The notes: generated from the sequence alone by a model not told the origin. DNA of 16,175 nucleotides from Candidatus Atribacteria bacterium (GCA_018056205.1 JAGPGC010000011.1:1-16175), one strand, 5' to 3'. Shown: positions 1 to 8,302, counted from the first letter of the stretch. Numbers and translations are program-made.

Positions 1-1068
1 GAACTGGGCTATTACCTCTCTCAATATGCCGGGCGTCCTTCACCTCTTTATTACGCTTCTCGATTGAGTGAAAAAAGTGGAGGAAGAAAAATTTATCTCA
101 AACGCGAAGATCTAAATCATACTGGTTCCCATAAAATAAACAATACCCTAGGGCAGGTCTTATTAGCCAAAAAAATGGGAAAGAAGAGAATTATTGCTGA
201 AACCGGGGCTGGACAACATGGAGTTGCCACTGCAACTGTTTGTGCCCTATTTGGAATGGAATGTCAAGTGTATATGGGTGCTGTTGATGTAGAAAGGCAA
301 AAACTCAATGTGTATCGGATGCAGATTTTAGGAGCTAAGGTTACCCCGGTTACGACTGGCACTCAAACCTTAAAAGATGCAATTAACGAAGCATTGCGCG
401 ATTGGGTGAGTAATGTAGATAACACCCATTATGTCATAGGATCAGTAGTAGGTCCCGATCCTTATCCTCGCATGGTTCGCGATTTTCAAGCGATCATTGG
501 TGGTGAAGCTCGTCAGCAGATCCTTGATGCTGAAGGAAAATTACCAGATAAAGTGATTGCCTGTGTTGGAGGAGGAAGTAATGCAATGGGGATTTTTCAT
601 GCTTTTCGAAATGATACCCAGGTAGAACTCATTGGTGTCGAAGCGGGGGGATTGGGACTGGATAGTGGGAAACATTCGGCGAGTATTGGAAAAGGTTCGA
701 AGGGGATTCTTCATGGGAGCTTGAGTTATATTCTTCAGGACCAATATGGTCAAATCCTTGCAACCCATTCAGTCGCCGCGGGTCTTGATTATCCAGGAGT
801 TGGACCGGAACATAGCTTTCTTTCAGTCGACGGACGAGCACGATATGCAGCAGTTACCGATCCAGAAGCTGTTGAAGCTTTCTTAGCTCTTTCCCATTTG
901 GAGGGTATTATTCCAGCTCTGGAAAGTGCTCACGCAGTCGCGTATGTGTTGCAAATGGCTCCAAGTACTCCACAAGATTCAATTATTTTAATCTGTTTAT
1001 CAGGCCGAGGTGATAAAGACGTGGAAGAAGTTATTAAATATCAGGAAGGGATGAAAAAAAATGACTGA
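1..1068 (+). CDS. trpB: Tryptophan synthase beta subunit, 5' end outside window
   Basis: TrpB condenses indole with L-serine to make L-tryptophan, using PLP, in a complex with TrpA in the cytoplasm. The frame is open from base 1 and the first visible residues ([19 protein letters not shown]) are already inside the TrpB fold, so roughly 40 residues are missing. Numbering from the first visible codon, the Schiff-base lysine is K45 in GSHKINN, the catalytic glutamate is E67 in AETGAGQHG (22 residues later, the same spacing as K87/E109 of the Salmonella enzyme), and the PLP-phosphate loop GGGSN is at 190-194. All key residues are intact. The TTG at 64-66 is internal and not the real start. The stop overlaps trpA by 8 bases, the usual translationally coupled trpBA arrangement. 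Identification is secure. Confidence 0.97.
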   Translation, partial: ELGYYLSQYAGRPSPLYYASRLSEKSGGRKIYLKREDLNHTGSHKINNTLGQVLLAKKMGKKRIIAETGAGQHGVATATVCALFGMECQVYMGAVDVERQKLNVYRMQILGAKVTPVTTGTQTLKDAINEALRDWVSNVDNTHYVIGSVVGPDPYPRMVRDFQAIIGGEARQQILDAEGKLPDKVIACVGGGSNAMGIFHAFRNDTQVELIGVEAGGLGLDSGKHSASIGKGSKGILHGSLSYILQDQYGQILATHSVAAGLDYPGVGPEHSFLSVDGRARYAAVTDPEAVEAFLALSHLEGIIPALESAHAVAYVLQMAPSTPQDSIILICLSGRGDKDVEEVIKYQEGMKKND

Positions 1069-1861
1069 TCGGTTAGCGGAAACTTTAAACGCCAAGAAAA
1101 TTGGAAAAAAGAAACTTTTCCTTCCTTATTTAACCTTTGGATATCCAAATATCCCGATATTTTTAGATTTATTGAAAGTATGCCAGGATCAAGGCGTTGA
1201 TGCTATTGAAATTGGGATTCCCCATTCTGACCCAGTTGCCGACGGTCCGATACTTCAAGAATCTTCTTATCATGCTTTGAAAAATGGTGTTACACCGGAG
1301 ATGATTCCAGAGGTTCTCTCCAGTTTCGAGTTAAATGTTCCTCTTATTGCCATGACCTACGGAAATATAGTTTTTCAGTATGGAATTGAGCGCTTTGGAA
1401 AGGATTATCGCCAAGCTGGTTTTCAAGGTTTAATCGTTGCTGATTTCCCTTTGGAAACTTCCCAGATGCTTGATAATCTGAAAGAAATGCTTTCAGTTAT
1501 CATCCTTGCTTCAACTAATACATCTGCTGAAAGACTACAAAAAATTGGGCAAGAAAGCCGTGGTTTCGTTTATATCGTCTCTGGAAAAGGAATCACTGGA
1601 AAAACCAATATCGACCTTGAACAAATCAAACCGGTGATTACGGAGTTGAGAAAGTCGACCATGATTCCTCTCCTCATCGGTTTTGGTGTTAATTCGCCTG
1701 AAATGGCCCGAGAATTAGCACTAGTTGCTGATGGAGTGATTGTGGGGAGTGCAGTAGTCCGTTTTGTTGCTCACCACATCGATGACCCTGAATTGATGAA
1801 CAAATTTGCCGGTTATCTATCCCAATATCGTCAAGCACTCGATCAAGTGAGTGTTATTTAG
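1061..1861 (+). CDS. trpA: Tryptophan synthase alpha subunit
   Basis: TrpA cleaves indole-3-glycerol phosphate to indole and glyceraldehyde-3-phosphate; indole is channelled to TrpB. The 266-residue length is normal for this TIM barrel. The two catalytic acids are present: E50 in [11 protein letters not shown] and D61 in VADGP, matching E49 and D60 of the Salmonella enzyme. The phosphate-binding loops are visible as IVSGKGITG and the later GFGVNSPE and [10 protein letters not shown]. Some family positions differ: PHSDP instead of the common PFSDP, ADFPLE instead of PDLP, and SGKGITG instead of SRxGVTG, so it is a divergent but apparently complete enzyme. The ATG at 1061 lies inside the end of trpB and is preceded by AGGAAGGG (1043-1050), 10 bases upstream. 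It is the last gene of the trp operon, since a hairpin and an unrelated gene set follow. Confidence 0.96.
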   Translation: MTDRLAETLNAKKIGKKKLFLPYLTFGYPNIPIFLDLLKVCQDQGVDAIEIGIPHSDPVADGPILQESSYHALKNGVTPEMIPEVLSSFELNVPLIAMTYGNIVFQYGIERFGKDYRQAGFQGLIVADFPLETSQMLDNLKEMLSVIILASTNTSAERLQKIGQESRGFVYIVSGKGITGKTNIDLEQIKPVITELRKSTMIPLLIGFGVNSPEMARELALVADGVIVGSAVVRFVAHHIDDPELMNKFAGYLSQYRQALDQVSVI

Positions 1862-1870
1862 GTTTTAAAA

Positions 1871-1900
1871 GGGGCTTATTCATTAATAACCCCATTTTAT
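1871..1900 (+). terminator. Probable terminator of the trp operon
   Basis: GGGG (1871-1874) and TTATT (1876-1880) pair with AATAA (1885-1889) and CCCC (1890-1893), with one bulged C and a four-base loop, followed by ATTTTAT. It lies 9 bases after the trpA stop. The U-tract is short, so termination strength is uncertain. Confidence 0.6.
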
Positions 1901-1924
1901 AAAGAGAAGGAAGGCGAAAGAAAA

Positions 1925-2574
1925 ATGAAAAAATTATTATTCTCAATTTTAGCTTGTATTATTATTTTAGTTATTTAGTCGGCATTTGCTGAAGAAACAA
2001 AAACCGTAGCCATGCTAACTCCCTACTTGGCTTCAGTAACAACCAGATGGTTAAAACCTTCGAAAAAGAAGCAAAAGCCAAGGGATGGGATGTGGTTACT
2101 GTAGACACCAAGGGTGATTTTGGAGCTCTGGCAAGCCGGATGGAAGATATGGTCGCTCGGAAGGTTGACACAATCGTATTGGGATCAGCAGCCTCCAACC
2201 AACTTAAAGATCAAATAAAGAAGTCAAATGAAGCTGGCATCCCGGTTTTAGGAGCCGATGCCGGTTGGATTCCGGGAGTGACCTGCAATATCACTTCTGA
2301 CAACTATGTTATGTCGGCGATGATGACCACATTTTTGTTTAATGCAATTGATCGAAAAGGGAATATTGTGGTTTTCATTCACCGGCCTCACCATGGAGTG
2401 AGAAAAAGAACATTGATTTTGGATGCCATTTTAATTGAAAATCCGGATATTAAAGTCATCACTGAGCACCACGTTCAAGTTCCAGGTCCCATGGGAGATG
2501 CACGAAAGGCAATGGAAAGCATCTTGGTTGCCAACCCTCAACCTGGCTCCATTCAGCCGGTTTCGAAAAAATAG
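1925..2574 (+). pseudogene. Remnant of a ribose/xylose-type periplasmic sugar-binding protein
   Basis: This was the solute receptor of a sugar ABC importer (periplasmic-binding-protein type 1, RbsB/XylF-like). The ATG at 1925 follows a purine-rich SD region (GGAAGG within 1909-1914) and starts a normal signal peptide (MKKLLFSILACIIILVI), but codon 18 is TAG (1976-1978). Reading resumes in frame as SAFAEETKTVAMLTPYLASV, then one base is lost near 2039-2041 and the mature domain continues in another frame as NQMVKTFEKEAKAKGWDV. It holds family features such as VDTIVLGSAASNQLKDQI and IPVLGADAG. The homology ends near ILVANPQPGSIQ (about 2556), where the receptor should go on for roughly another 100 residues or more; ATPase-like sequence follows instead. 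Not functional as it stands. The exact sugar cannot be read from the remnant. Confidence 0.88.
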
Positions 2575-2993
2575 GTATTTTCCAATTCCCAATCGAAAGA
2601 AAGAAAAGAAGCTGGCCAAAGAAATGATCACCAATCTGAATATACGAACATCGGGAGCAGAACGGAATGTGGCCACACTAAGCGGGGGAAACCAGCAAAA
2701 GGTGGTCTTATCCAAGTGGATTGGATATGGTGCCAAGGTCTTATTGTGTAATGAACCGACTTGTGGTGTCGATGTTGTTTCGAGAAGAGAGATTTACCGT
2801 TTTCTCTATGATCTTGCCCGTAAGGGGACGGGAATTATTGTTTGTTCAGCGGACATTGAAGAAGTATTAGCAATTAATTAGTCATCGTATAGGAGTTATG
2901 AGCCAAAGAGAGCTCGTTGGACTATTTCCTAATGAAAATATAACCAAAACAGAAATTTTATCACTATGCTGTTTAAGGAATGGAACAGAATGA
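2534..2993 (+). pseudogene. Remnant of the sugar ABC transporter ATPase (C-terminal part of second nucleotide-binding domain)
   Basis: This is the last quarter or so of an RbsA/XylG/MglA-type tandem ATPase. Readable sequence begins around NLAPFSRFRKN (about 2540), overlapping in another frame the last recognisable residues of the binding-protein remnant, as expected at a deletion junction. The ABC signature LSGGNQQKVVLSKW is intact, but the Walker B region reads VLLCNEPTCGVDV where the family has LDEPTRGVDV: the Walker B aspartate is Asn and the Arg is Cys. Both can arise by G-to-A or C-to-T changes. After EVLAI an extra base near 2876 creates TAG at 2879-2881; in the third frame the normal tail resumes as SHRIGVMSQRELVGLFP and ends at TGA 2991-2993. 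The whole first nucleotide-binding domain and the second Walker A are gone. Confidence 0.88.
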
Positions 2994-3925
2994 GTAATAA
3001 AATTCTAAGATAATATGGAACTCTTATTGTTTTATTGGTGGTTGTGGTCATATTCTCAGTTTTAAAACCCGGAGCTTTTCCAACCTTTGCCAATTTGGTC
3101 AATATTACTCGTCAAATTTCACTTCTCACTATTATTTCGGTTGGGGTGACCATTGCCATGGTGGTTGCCGAATTCGATCTTTCTATTGGAGCGGTAGCTA
3201 GTTTCGGTGGTGTCTTGGCTGCAGGGTTTGCTGTTCAAGGAATGAATATCGTTCTCTCAATACTCATTCCAATTGGACTGTCGTTTATATTCGGAATGGG
3301 GAACGGATATCTGATCACCCGCTTTCGGATATTTTCATTCATTGCTACTCTTTCAACAGGAACAGTGTTAGGAGGAATTACCTTTTGGTATACTGGAGGG
3401 GCAACTATTTTTGGTGGTATACCTGATTCTTTTCTGTGGCTCGGTCAAGCGAAAATCGGCTTTGTTCCGATTCCGACCATTCTGATGATAATAGTGGTGG
3501 TTTTTTTCTGGTTTGTTTTTAGCTGGACGGAGTTTGGTCGCCGTTTATACGCGATTGGGGGGAACCCGGTGGCGTCTCGATTGAGCGGCGTTCATGTGAG
3601 TCGAGATAAAACTTATGCATTCGGGCTTTCTTCGCTTTTATCGGCTTTTACCGGAGTAATTTTGGCATCTCGGCTTGGTTCTGCCCATCCTACCGCCGAA
3701 AGCGGAATGCTTCTTCAGGCGTATGCTGCTGTTTTCTCAGGAATGACAGCATTTAAGGCTGGCATCCCTAATATCTGGGGTACCTTCATCGGGAGTCTGC
3801 TCATCGGGGTTGTTGCGAATGGATTGAACATGCTGCAGGTTCCCTATTTTCTTCAAGACATCGTGACTGGAATGATTGTTATTCTTGAGGTCATATTGCA
3901 GCATATCGATGAATGGAAGGAATAA
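2990..3925 (+). pseudogene. Sugar ABC transporter permease (RbsC/XylH-type) with an early stop codon
   Basis: This is the membrane channel subunit of the same ribose/xylose-type importer. The natural start is the ATG at 2990, overlapping the end of the ATPase remnant by ATGA, giving 311 codons, normal for this family. Codon 8 is TAA (3011-3013; MSNKILR-stop-YGTLIVLLVVVV), which truncates it just before the first membrane helix. The remaining 304 codons are fully open and look undamaged, with 8-10 hydrophobic segments and the family region FGRRLYAIGGNPVASRLSGV. Initiation at an internal TTG (3035) or another start could in theory yield a nearly complete protein, but no good ribosome binding site is seen and the partner genes are destroyed. 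This suggests recent inactivation, after or along with its neighbours. Confidence 0.85.
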
Positions 3926-4273
3926 TTAACGAAATAGAAGCCATACCACTTTCATGACAGCAGATGAGGATAAAAACCCATATTAAATCCGTCATTGTGA
4001 GACCTCGTTTTATGAGGTCGTGGCAATCTCATCTTTTAAAACTTGAAATAAAAGCAAAAACATAAAAAGATGAGATCCTCACGCGGAAAAGCACCGCTCA
4101 GGATGACGGCACTGTAAACAGTTACTGGATTTACAGGATAAACCCTCATGCTGCTTCGCAGGACCGTTTAAATATGAAAACTTTGAGGGTCTATCTTTTC
4201 GGTATTTAAAATATTTTTATCTAACACTGTGGTTTGAATTTCTGAAACAATTGTTTAGAAGGAAGCTGATGTA
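3926..4273. other. Intergenic region between permease and kinase remnants
   Basis: These 348 bases have no credible gene. They hold the palindromic repeat at 3989-4109, a small hairpin CTGC-TTC-GCAG at 4151-4161, and a 7-base inverted repeat ACCCTCA (4142-4148) / TGAGGGT (4184-4190). The last 20 bases carry the kinase ribosome binding site AGAAGGAAG (4257-4265). No tRNA-like fold was recognised. Confidence 0.7.
3989..4109. repeat. Palindromic intergenic repeat element (MITE/REP-like)
   Basis: Imperfect 13-base terminal inverted repeats flank the element: CCGTCATTGTGAG (3989-4001) and CTCAGGATGACGG (4097-4109), 11 of 13 positions pairing. Nested inside are GACCTC/GAGGTC (4001-4006, 4014-4019), a perfect 12-base arm pair ATCTCATCTTTT (4026-4037) / AAAAGATGAGAT (4065-4076), and GCGG/CCGC (4083-4086, 4094-4097). 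Short elements starting with GTCATTGnGAG and containing GCAATCTCAT are familiar as dispersed intergenic repeats in many bacterial genomes. It has no coding capacity. Only one copy is in the window, so its repeat status rests on structure and resemblance. Confidence 0.65.
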
Positions 4274-5791
4274 ATGAAATTGATTCCAAAACAACCCGGA
4301 GTTCTTGGAATAGATGTTGGAACTAGCGGGATGAAAATGGCTTTTTATGATTTTGAAGGGAATGAAATCCTTATGACGAGAGAAGAATATCCAACTTATC
4401 ATCCCCTTCCAGGATGGATTGAGCAATCGCCGGAGGATTGGTGGAATGCGGTCATTCATGGGTTGAATACTTTTTGGAAGAGGAATTTAAATCCTCATCA
4501 AATTGCGGCAATTGGTTTGAGCGGCCAGATGGAAAACTGCTTACTTCTTGATCAATCGAGTAAACCCCTTCATCGAGTATTACTCTACTCCGATTCTCGT
4601 GCAACTCGAGAAGCCGATTTGATAAATAGAAAAAAAAGAATCTTACAATTTTTTGGAAATCGAATTCACCATGCTACGACGATAGCAAAACTACTCTGGA
4701 TAAAAAGAATCATCCAGAATGGTATCATTCAGCTGAAACAATGATCAGTGGCGCCAAGGATTATATTATTTTCCGTTTCACTAACCATCTTGTAACCGAC
4801 CCGACCAATGCTTCAACGACTGGTTCTATGAATATTCTTTCAAAACAATGGGGAAAGTCTATTATAGAAGATATCGGTTTGCACAGTTCACTTTTCCCCG
4901 CCATCGTTTCGGCAAAGGAGCAGGTCGGTGTCGTTAGTAAAGATGCCTCAATACAAACCGGAATCACTACCGGATGTCCGGTTTTTTGTGGGTTGGGGGA
5001 TGCCGGTGCATCACAGGTAGGAGCGGGAGTGATCGGCTCCGATCGTATGCATTTTTATCTGGGGGAACCACCGGCTAGGTTGCAATGGTAAAACCTGATT
5101 ACTATCTACCCCAATCTGAAGGACTTTTTATTCTCAACGGCCCGGATTTACGACAATATTTATATATTGCACCATTGCTCAACGCCGGCCGTGCCTATGA
5201 TTGGATTTTAAGGATTACAACAGGAGACAAGAAAAAAAATATCGCGAGATGGAACACCTTTTCTCTACCGTCTCTTGTGGATCGAATGGGGTATGCTTTT
5301 TGCCCTATTTAGTTGGAGAACGATGTCCCCATCGAGATTCAAATACAACCGGTGTATTTTTTGGCCTCACAGATCAGACAACCGATCTTGAGATGATCCG
5401 AGCAACTATAGAGGGAGTGACGTTTGGAATTCGGCAGTCTCTTGAAATAATGATGGATTCGACTATACTGAATGAGATTGTTTTAATCGGTGGTGGAAGT
5501 CAGAGCAAGCTTTGGTGTCAAATGATAGCCGATGTATGCGGAAGTAAAGTAACAGTTCCAATTGGAAGTTCCGTAGGTCCTTGTTTCGGTGCTGCGCTTT
5601 GCGCCTTGGTGGGGATGAAGGTAAAGAGAGATTTTTCCGATATTGAACCTTTATGGACTCAAGGCCGACAATTTTACCCTCAAGAAAAGAACCGAGAGGT
5701 ATATCAAAACTTGTTTCAATTCTACACAAAACTGTATCCAACATTAAAACCTTTATTTAAGAAGAATAAAAATGACGAAGGATCGAGATGA
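4274..5791 (+). pseudogene. Broken FGGY-family sugar kinase (xylulokinase-like)
   Basis: FGGY kinases transfer phosphate from ATP to a sugar or polyol; the N-terminal phosphate motif LGIDVGTSGMKMAFYD and GLSGQME are closest to xylulokinases. The ATG at 4274 has the SD AGAAGGAAG 8 bases upstream. The coding sequence is broken into four pieces: one base missing from the A-run at 4702-4706 (after KLLWIK the frame moves to KNHPEWYHSAETMISGAKDY); a net -1/+2 change in the G-run 5061-5065 (YLG to GTTG); a TAG at 5076-5078 that replaces a residue expected to be Trp (GTTGW-VA); and one base lost near 5205-5212 (AYDW to KDYNRR). The last piece has PYLVGERCPH, GVTFGIRQSLEIM and LIGGGSQSKLWCQMIADV, the C-terminal FGGY and ATP-binding region. 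Joined, it is about 505 codons, normal length. Inactive as read. Confidence 0.9.
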
Positions 5792-6155
5792 TATGATGAT
5801 CCAAAAAAACTGAAAATAGTAACAACCAAAGCAATGAGACATTATTATCTTAAAGAATCGTTAAATTTTGCTCTTTCATATTAAAATAAATTCTAATTCT
5901 TAAGAATTAATATATTTAATGAAATTGACGATTATCTCCATAGAATTGGTGATATTTAATTATAATCAAAAGGAGAGGATTTCGGTCTATTTGTATAATT
6001 CTATAATAATTCTAAAAAAGGTTGATGGGAAAAATAAGTTGAATTTTTGTAAACTCCCATGGTGTATGCATATTAACAAACCTTTCGTATTAATAAAAAA
6101 ATAATAACTAGGTTACTTTTACCATGTTGCTATTTGAAAAAAGGAGGGTTATAAA
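5792..6155. other. AT-rich intergenic region
   Basis: These 364 very AT-rich bases have no credible gene. They contain a perfect 16-base palindrome TAATTCTTAAGAATTA (5894-5909) and, at the right edge, a strong ribosome binding site AAGGAGGG (6141-6148) for the next gene. I could not find a convincing -35/-10 pair with normal spacing. A 61-codon open frame at 5919-6104 lacks a ribosome binding site and has no recognisable protein character. Confidence 0.6.
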
Positions 6156-7478
6156 TTGCGGTATTTTAAGGTTCTGGTACCTATCATTGTTCTTATCCTG
6201 GCACTAATTGTCGAAGGAGGATGTTTTCAAAAACCAATATTTTCACCAAGTAAATCCACCATCAAAGGAAAAATTGTCAATCAGATTATTCATAAGTTGG
6301 AAAAAAAGATGAGTGAACAAGCAGTAACCGACGCTGTAATCAATGTAATTGATCCTAAGACGGGTTTTACTCTGGCTCGGTCAACAACCGATCAAAATGG
6401 TTTTTATTCTCTTCACGTCCCATCAGGAGGACCTTATGTAGTTCAAGCCGAGAAAGAAAAATTAAGATTAACAAAAGTTATTCCAGTTATAAAAGCCGGA
6501 GAAACCAAAATTATTCAATTAACCGATGCTCGAAATACTGCCTTGGCTTTAATATTTCAAGAATTAAAAAAAAGAGGTCAGTTTACCGAAGATTTCGATG
6601 AGAATTGCTATTTAAATAACCAATATTTTTCTGATTTAGAAAGTTCGGTTAATGCAGCATTATTAAATAGTAAAGATCCAGCTAAAAATCAAATGGTTCA
6701 GAATTATACGCTCTTGGTTCTTTCCCAGTCTGGCTTAGACCCCCAAAACAATCTTGGGCAAACAGCCTCTCTTTATCCGGCTTACCGAGCGGATAAAAAA
6801 AGTGGGTTTTCCACTCTTAAACTGCAATTAAATGATCAAGCTGCAGCCTTTGCTATGGATTTCAGTGAGAACGAATCATCGACTCAAACCATTATTACCC
6901 TTACCGTACCCTACGGAACCGATGTTTCCAACCTGGTTGCGACTTTCACGACTTCAGAAGGTTCAACGGTAACGGTTGGAAGCGTAATCCAGGAGAGTGG
7001 AGTAACTCCCAACGATTTCTCCCGACCGGTAGAATATATGGTAACGGCTCAAGACGGTGTTTCTAAAAAGACCTATACTATTTCGGTGGTGGTTGCTCCC
7101 AATACTGAGTGTGAAATCAAAGAAATGAAATTTTCCTCTTTCGATTCAGAGGTAATTGGGGTTATTGCTGATAATAATATTACCCTTACCGTACCCTACG
7201 GAACCGATGTTTCCAACCTAGTTGCGTCTTTTGCATTTTCGGAAGAAGCAACTGTTACAGTGGGAAACGTAGTTCAAGTGAGTGGAATAACTCCCAATGA
7301 CTTCTCCCAACCGGTGGAATATCTTGTCACCGCCCAGGATGGGATTAATAAAAAGACCTTTACTGTTAGTGTAGATATCGCTCCCAATACTGAATGCAAA
7401 CTAATTACTTTTGGTTTTGTTGATCCACCGGTTAAAGTGAAGGTAACTGATGAAGAAGAATCATCATCACGACCCTGA
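6156..7478 (+). CDS. Secreted protein or lipoprotein with carboxypeptidase-regulatory-like domain and two tandem Ig-like repeats
   Basis: A 440-residue exported protein of unknown function. The TTG start at 6156 is chosen because AAGGAGGG lies 7 bases upstream and a signal sequence follows at once. The hydrophobic stretch (residues 6-19) ends in EGGC with Cys23; this resembles a lipobox but has Glu at -3, so lipidation is uncertain. Residues about 36-120 look like a carboxypeptidase-regulatory-like beta-sandwich (IKGKIVN, DAVINVIDPKTG, STTDQNGFYSLHVPSG). A polar linker follows, then two copies of a roughly 95-residue beta-rich module beginning near residues 238 and 333, each with ITLTVPYGTDVSNLVA, a TVTVG strand, VTAQDG and a terminal APNTEC. 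Each module ends with one Cys. The tail is acidic and Ser-rich. Likely a surface or periplasmic binding or adhesion protein; no catalytic motif is visible. Confidence 0.85.
   Translation: MRYFKVLVPIIVLILALIVEGGCFQKPIFSPSKSTIKGKIVNQIIHKLEKKMSEQAVTDAVINVIDPKTGFTLARSTTDQNGFYSLHVPSGGPYVVQAEKEKLRLTKVIPVIKAGETKIIQLTDARNTALALIFQELKKRGQFTEDFDENCYLNNQYFSDLESSVNAALLNSKDPAKNQMVQNYTLLVLSQSGLDPQNNLGQTASLYPAYRADKKSGFSTLKLQLNDQAAAFAMDFSENESSTQTIITLTVPYGTDVSNLVATFTTSEGSTVTVGSVIQESGVTPNDFSRPVEYMVTAQDGVSKKTYTISVVVAPNTECEIKEMKFSSFDSEVIGVIADNNITLTVPYGTDVSNLVASFAFSEEATVTVGNVVQVSGITPNDFSQPVEYLVTAQDGINKKTFTVSVDIAPNTECKLITFGFVDPPVKVKVTDEEESSSRP
6894..7219 (+). repeat. Tandem internal repeat in the secreted-protein gene
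   Basis: A 41-base segment at 6894-6934 recurs identically at 7179-7219, an offset of 285 bases or 95 codons. Flanking parts of the modules are similar but diverged (for example AACTCCCAACGATTTCTCCC versus AACTCCCAATGACTTCTCCC). This marks in-frame duplication of a domain-coding unit, with one stretch kept identical or recently converted. Confidence 0.9.
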
Positions 7479-7531
7479 TTTAATGACCTAAAAATGTACC
7501 TTGATCAAAAAGTCTATCCTGAAAAACCCAC

Positions 7532-7551
7532 GGGCTTGATATATCAAGCCC
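7532..7551. terminator. Perfect 20-base palindrome, possible terminator hairpin
   Basis: GGGCTTGA and TCAAGCCC form an 8-bp stem around a TATA loop, 53 bases after the secreted-protein stop. On the + strand it is followed by A-rich, not T-rich, sequence, so it is not a classic intrinsic terminator for that gene. Read on the - strand it is followed by GTGGGTTTTTC, a weak T-run. It may act as a 3' stabilising stem, a - strand terminator or a protein site. Confidence 0.4.
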
Positions 7552-7657
7552 CAACAAAAAATTAAAAAAACGGGGGAGTACAAATAGATTGCGCTCCTTC
7601 AATTTTGTTGTTTGTTAAGACACGATTAATCATGACACCAAATTGGTTTATAGGAAT

Positions 7658-8299
7658 ATGAATAACAAGAATACACCTCAAAAAGACAAGTTTATTTTAA
7701 ACAGTGACCGAATACAGGCACTTACCGATGGAATCTTTGCCATTGCCATGACCCTCATGGTTTTGGGTATTGACCTTCCCAAGTCATTAAATGAAGTTGA
7801 TTCCAATTCACTTGGGAAATATCTCCTCAGCCTGAGACAAGACTTCTTTCATTATTTTTTGAGTTTTATCCTATTATCTCTTTTTTGGGTTGAACATCAT
7901 CAGCAGTTTTATTACATAAAAAAAATTAATCGTAAGGTACTCTGGATTAATATATTCAATCTCTTATTTGTTGCTTTGTTTCCCTTTTCTACTTCACTTA
8001 TGGGAGACTACGCTTCCCAATCAATTGCAGCTGTTTTCTTTATATCCAACCTGCTGGTGATCGAAATATTTTTTTATCTAAACTGGGTTAATGCTATTTC
8101 TCATAAAGAATTAATTGTTTCTGATATAAATGAAGGAATCATTTTTGAAAAAAAATCACATCATCTTTTTTTCATTATTATGTCACTGATATGTTTAGTT
8201 CTGGCCTTTATAATTCCGGAATGGAGTACCCTTCCTTTTGTTCTTACTTTTTTTCATCGTTCAATTTTAAAAGATAAGAAAAATCTTCAAAATAAATAA
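7658..8299 (+). CDS. TMEM175-family (DUF1211) potassium channel homologue
   Basis: A 213-residue integral membrane protein with about six hydrophobic segments. It matches bacterial TMEM175-type cation channels, which conduct K+ without a classical selectivity filter. The diagnostic first-helix motif RxxxFSDxxFAI appears as RIQALTDGIFAIAMTL (R18, D24, F27), with Leu and Thr in place of Phe and Ser. Conserved later regions include FWVEHHQQFYYI and LWINIFNLLFVALFPFSTSLMGDY, typical of DUF1211. The ATG at 7658 is preferred over an in-frame TTG at 7643, but neither has a good ribosome binding site, so the start is uncertain by five codons. It ends three bases before the convergent permease gene, so the 3' ends of the two transcription units must overlap or be closely spaced. 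Confidence 0.85.
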   Translation: MNNKNTPQKDKFILNSDRIQALTDGIFAIAMTLMVLGIDLPKSLNEVDSNSLGKYLLSLRQDFFHYFLSFILLSLFWVEHHQQFYYIKKINRKVLWINIFNLLFVALFPFSTSLMGDYASQSIAAVFFISNLLVIEIFFYLNWVNAISHKELIVSDINEGIIFEKKSHHLFFIIMSLICLVLAFIIPEWSTLPFVLTFFHRSILKDKKNLQNK

Positions 8300-8302
8300 T
8301 AA

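Noticed and set aside
541..841. Open frames on the - strand inside trpB
   Set aside because: Shadows of a strongly conserved coding region, without ribosome binding sites or protein-like composition.
2431..2736. 101-codon - strand open frame across the receptor-ATPase junction
   Set aside because: It is antisense to two recognisable remnants and resembles no protein family.
3926..4273. tRNA or structured RNA gene in the gap
   Set aside because: The stems form nested inverted repeats typical of a palindromic element; no cloverleaf or T-loop sequence was recognised.
1925..5791. In-frame TAG codons near an MttB homologue as a hint of pyrrolysine readthrough
   Set aside because: The methyltransferase has no in-frame TAG, trpA and the MalG-type gene end normally at TAG, and the damaged genes also carry TAA stops, frameshifts and a deletion that readthrough cannot repair.
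4274..5791. Programmed frameshifting or homopolymer phase variation in the kinase
   Set aside because: Three separate shifts plus a nonsense codon would all have to be bypassed; no slippery heptamer with a downstream structure was seen, and the neighbouring genes are broken too.
5919..6104. 61-codon open frame as a small gene
   Set aside because: No ribosome binding site, composition like random AT-rich sequence, and no recognisable protein features.
6894..7219. The 41-base identical repeat as a CRISPR-like or mobile repeat
   Set aside because: Only two copies, in frame within one gene, and encoding the same conserved domain segment.
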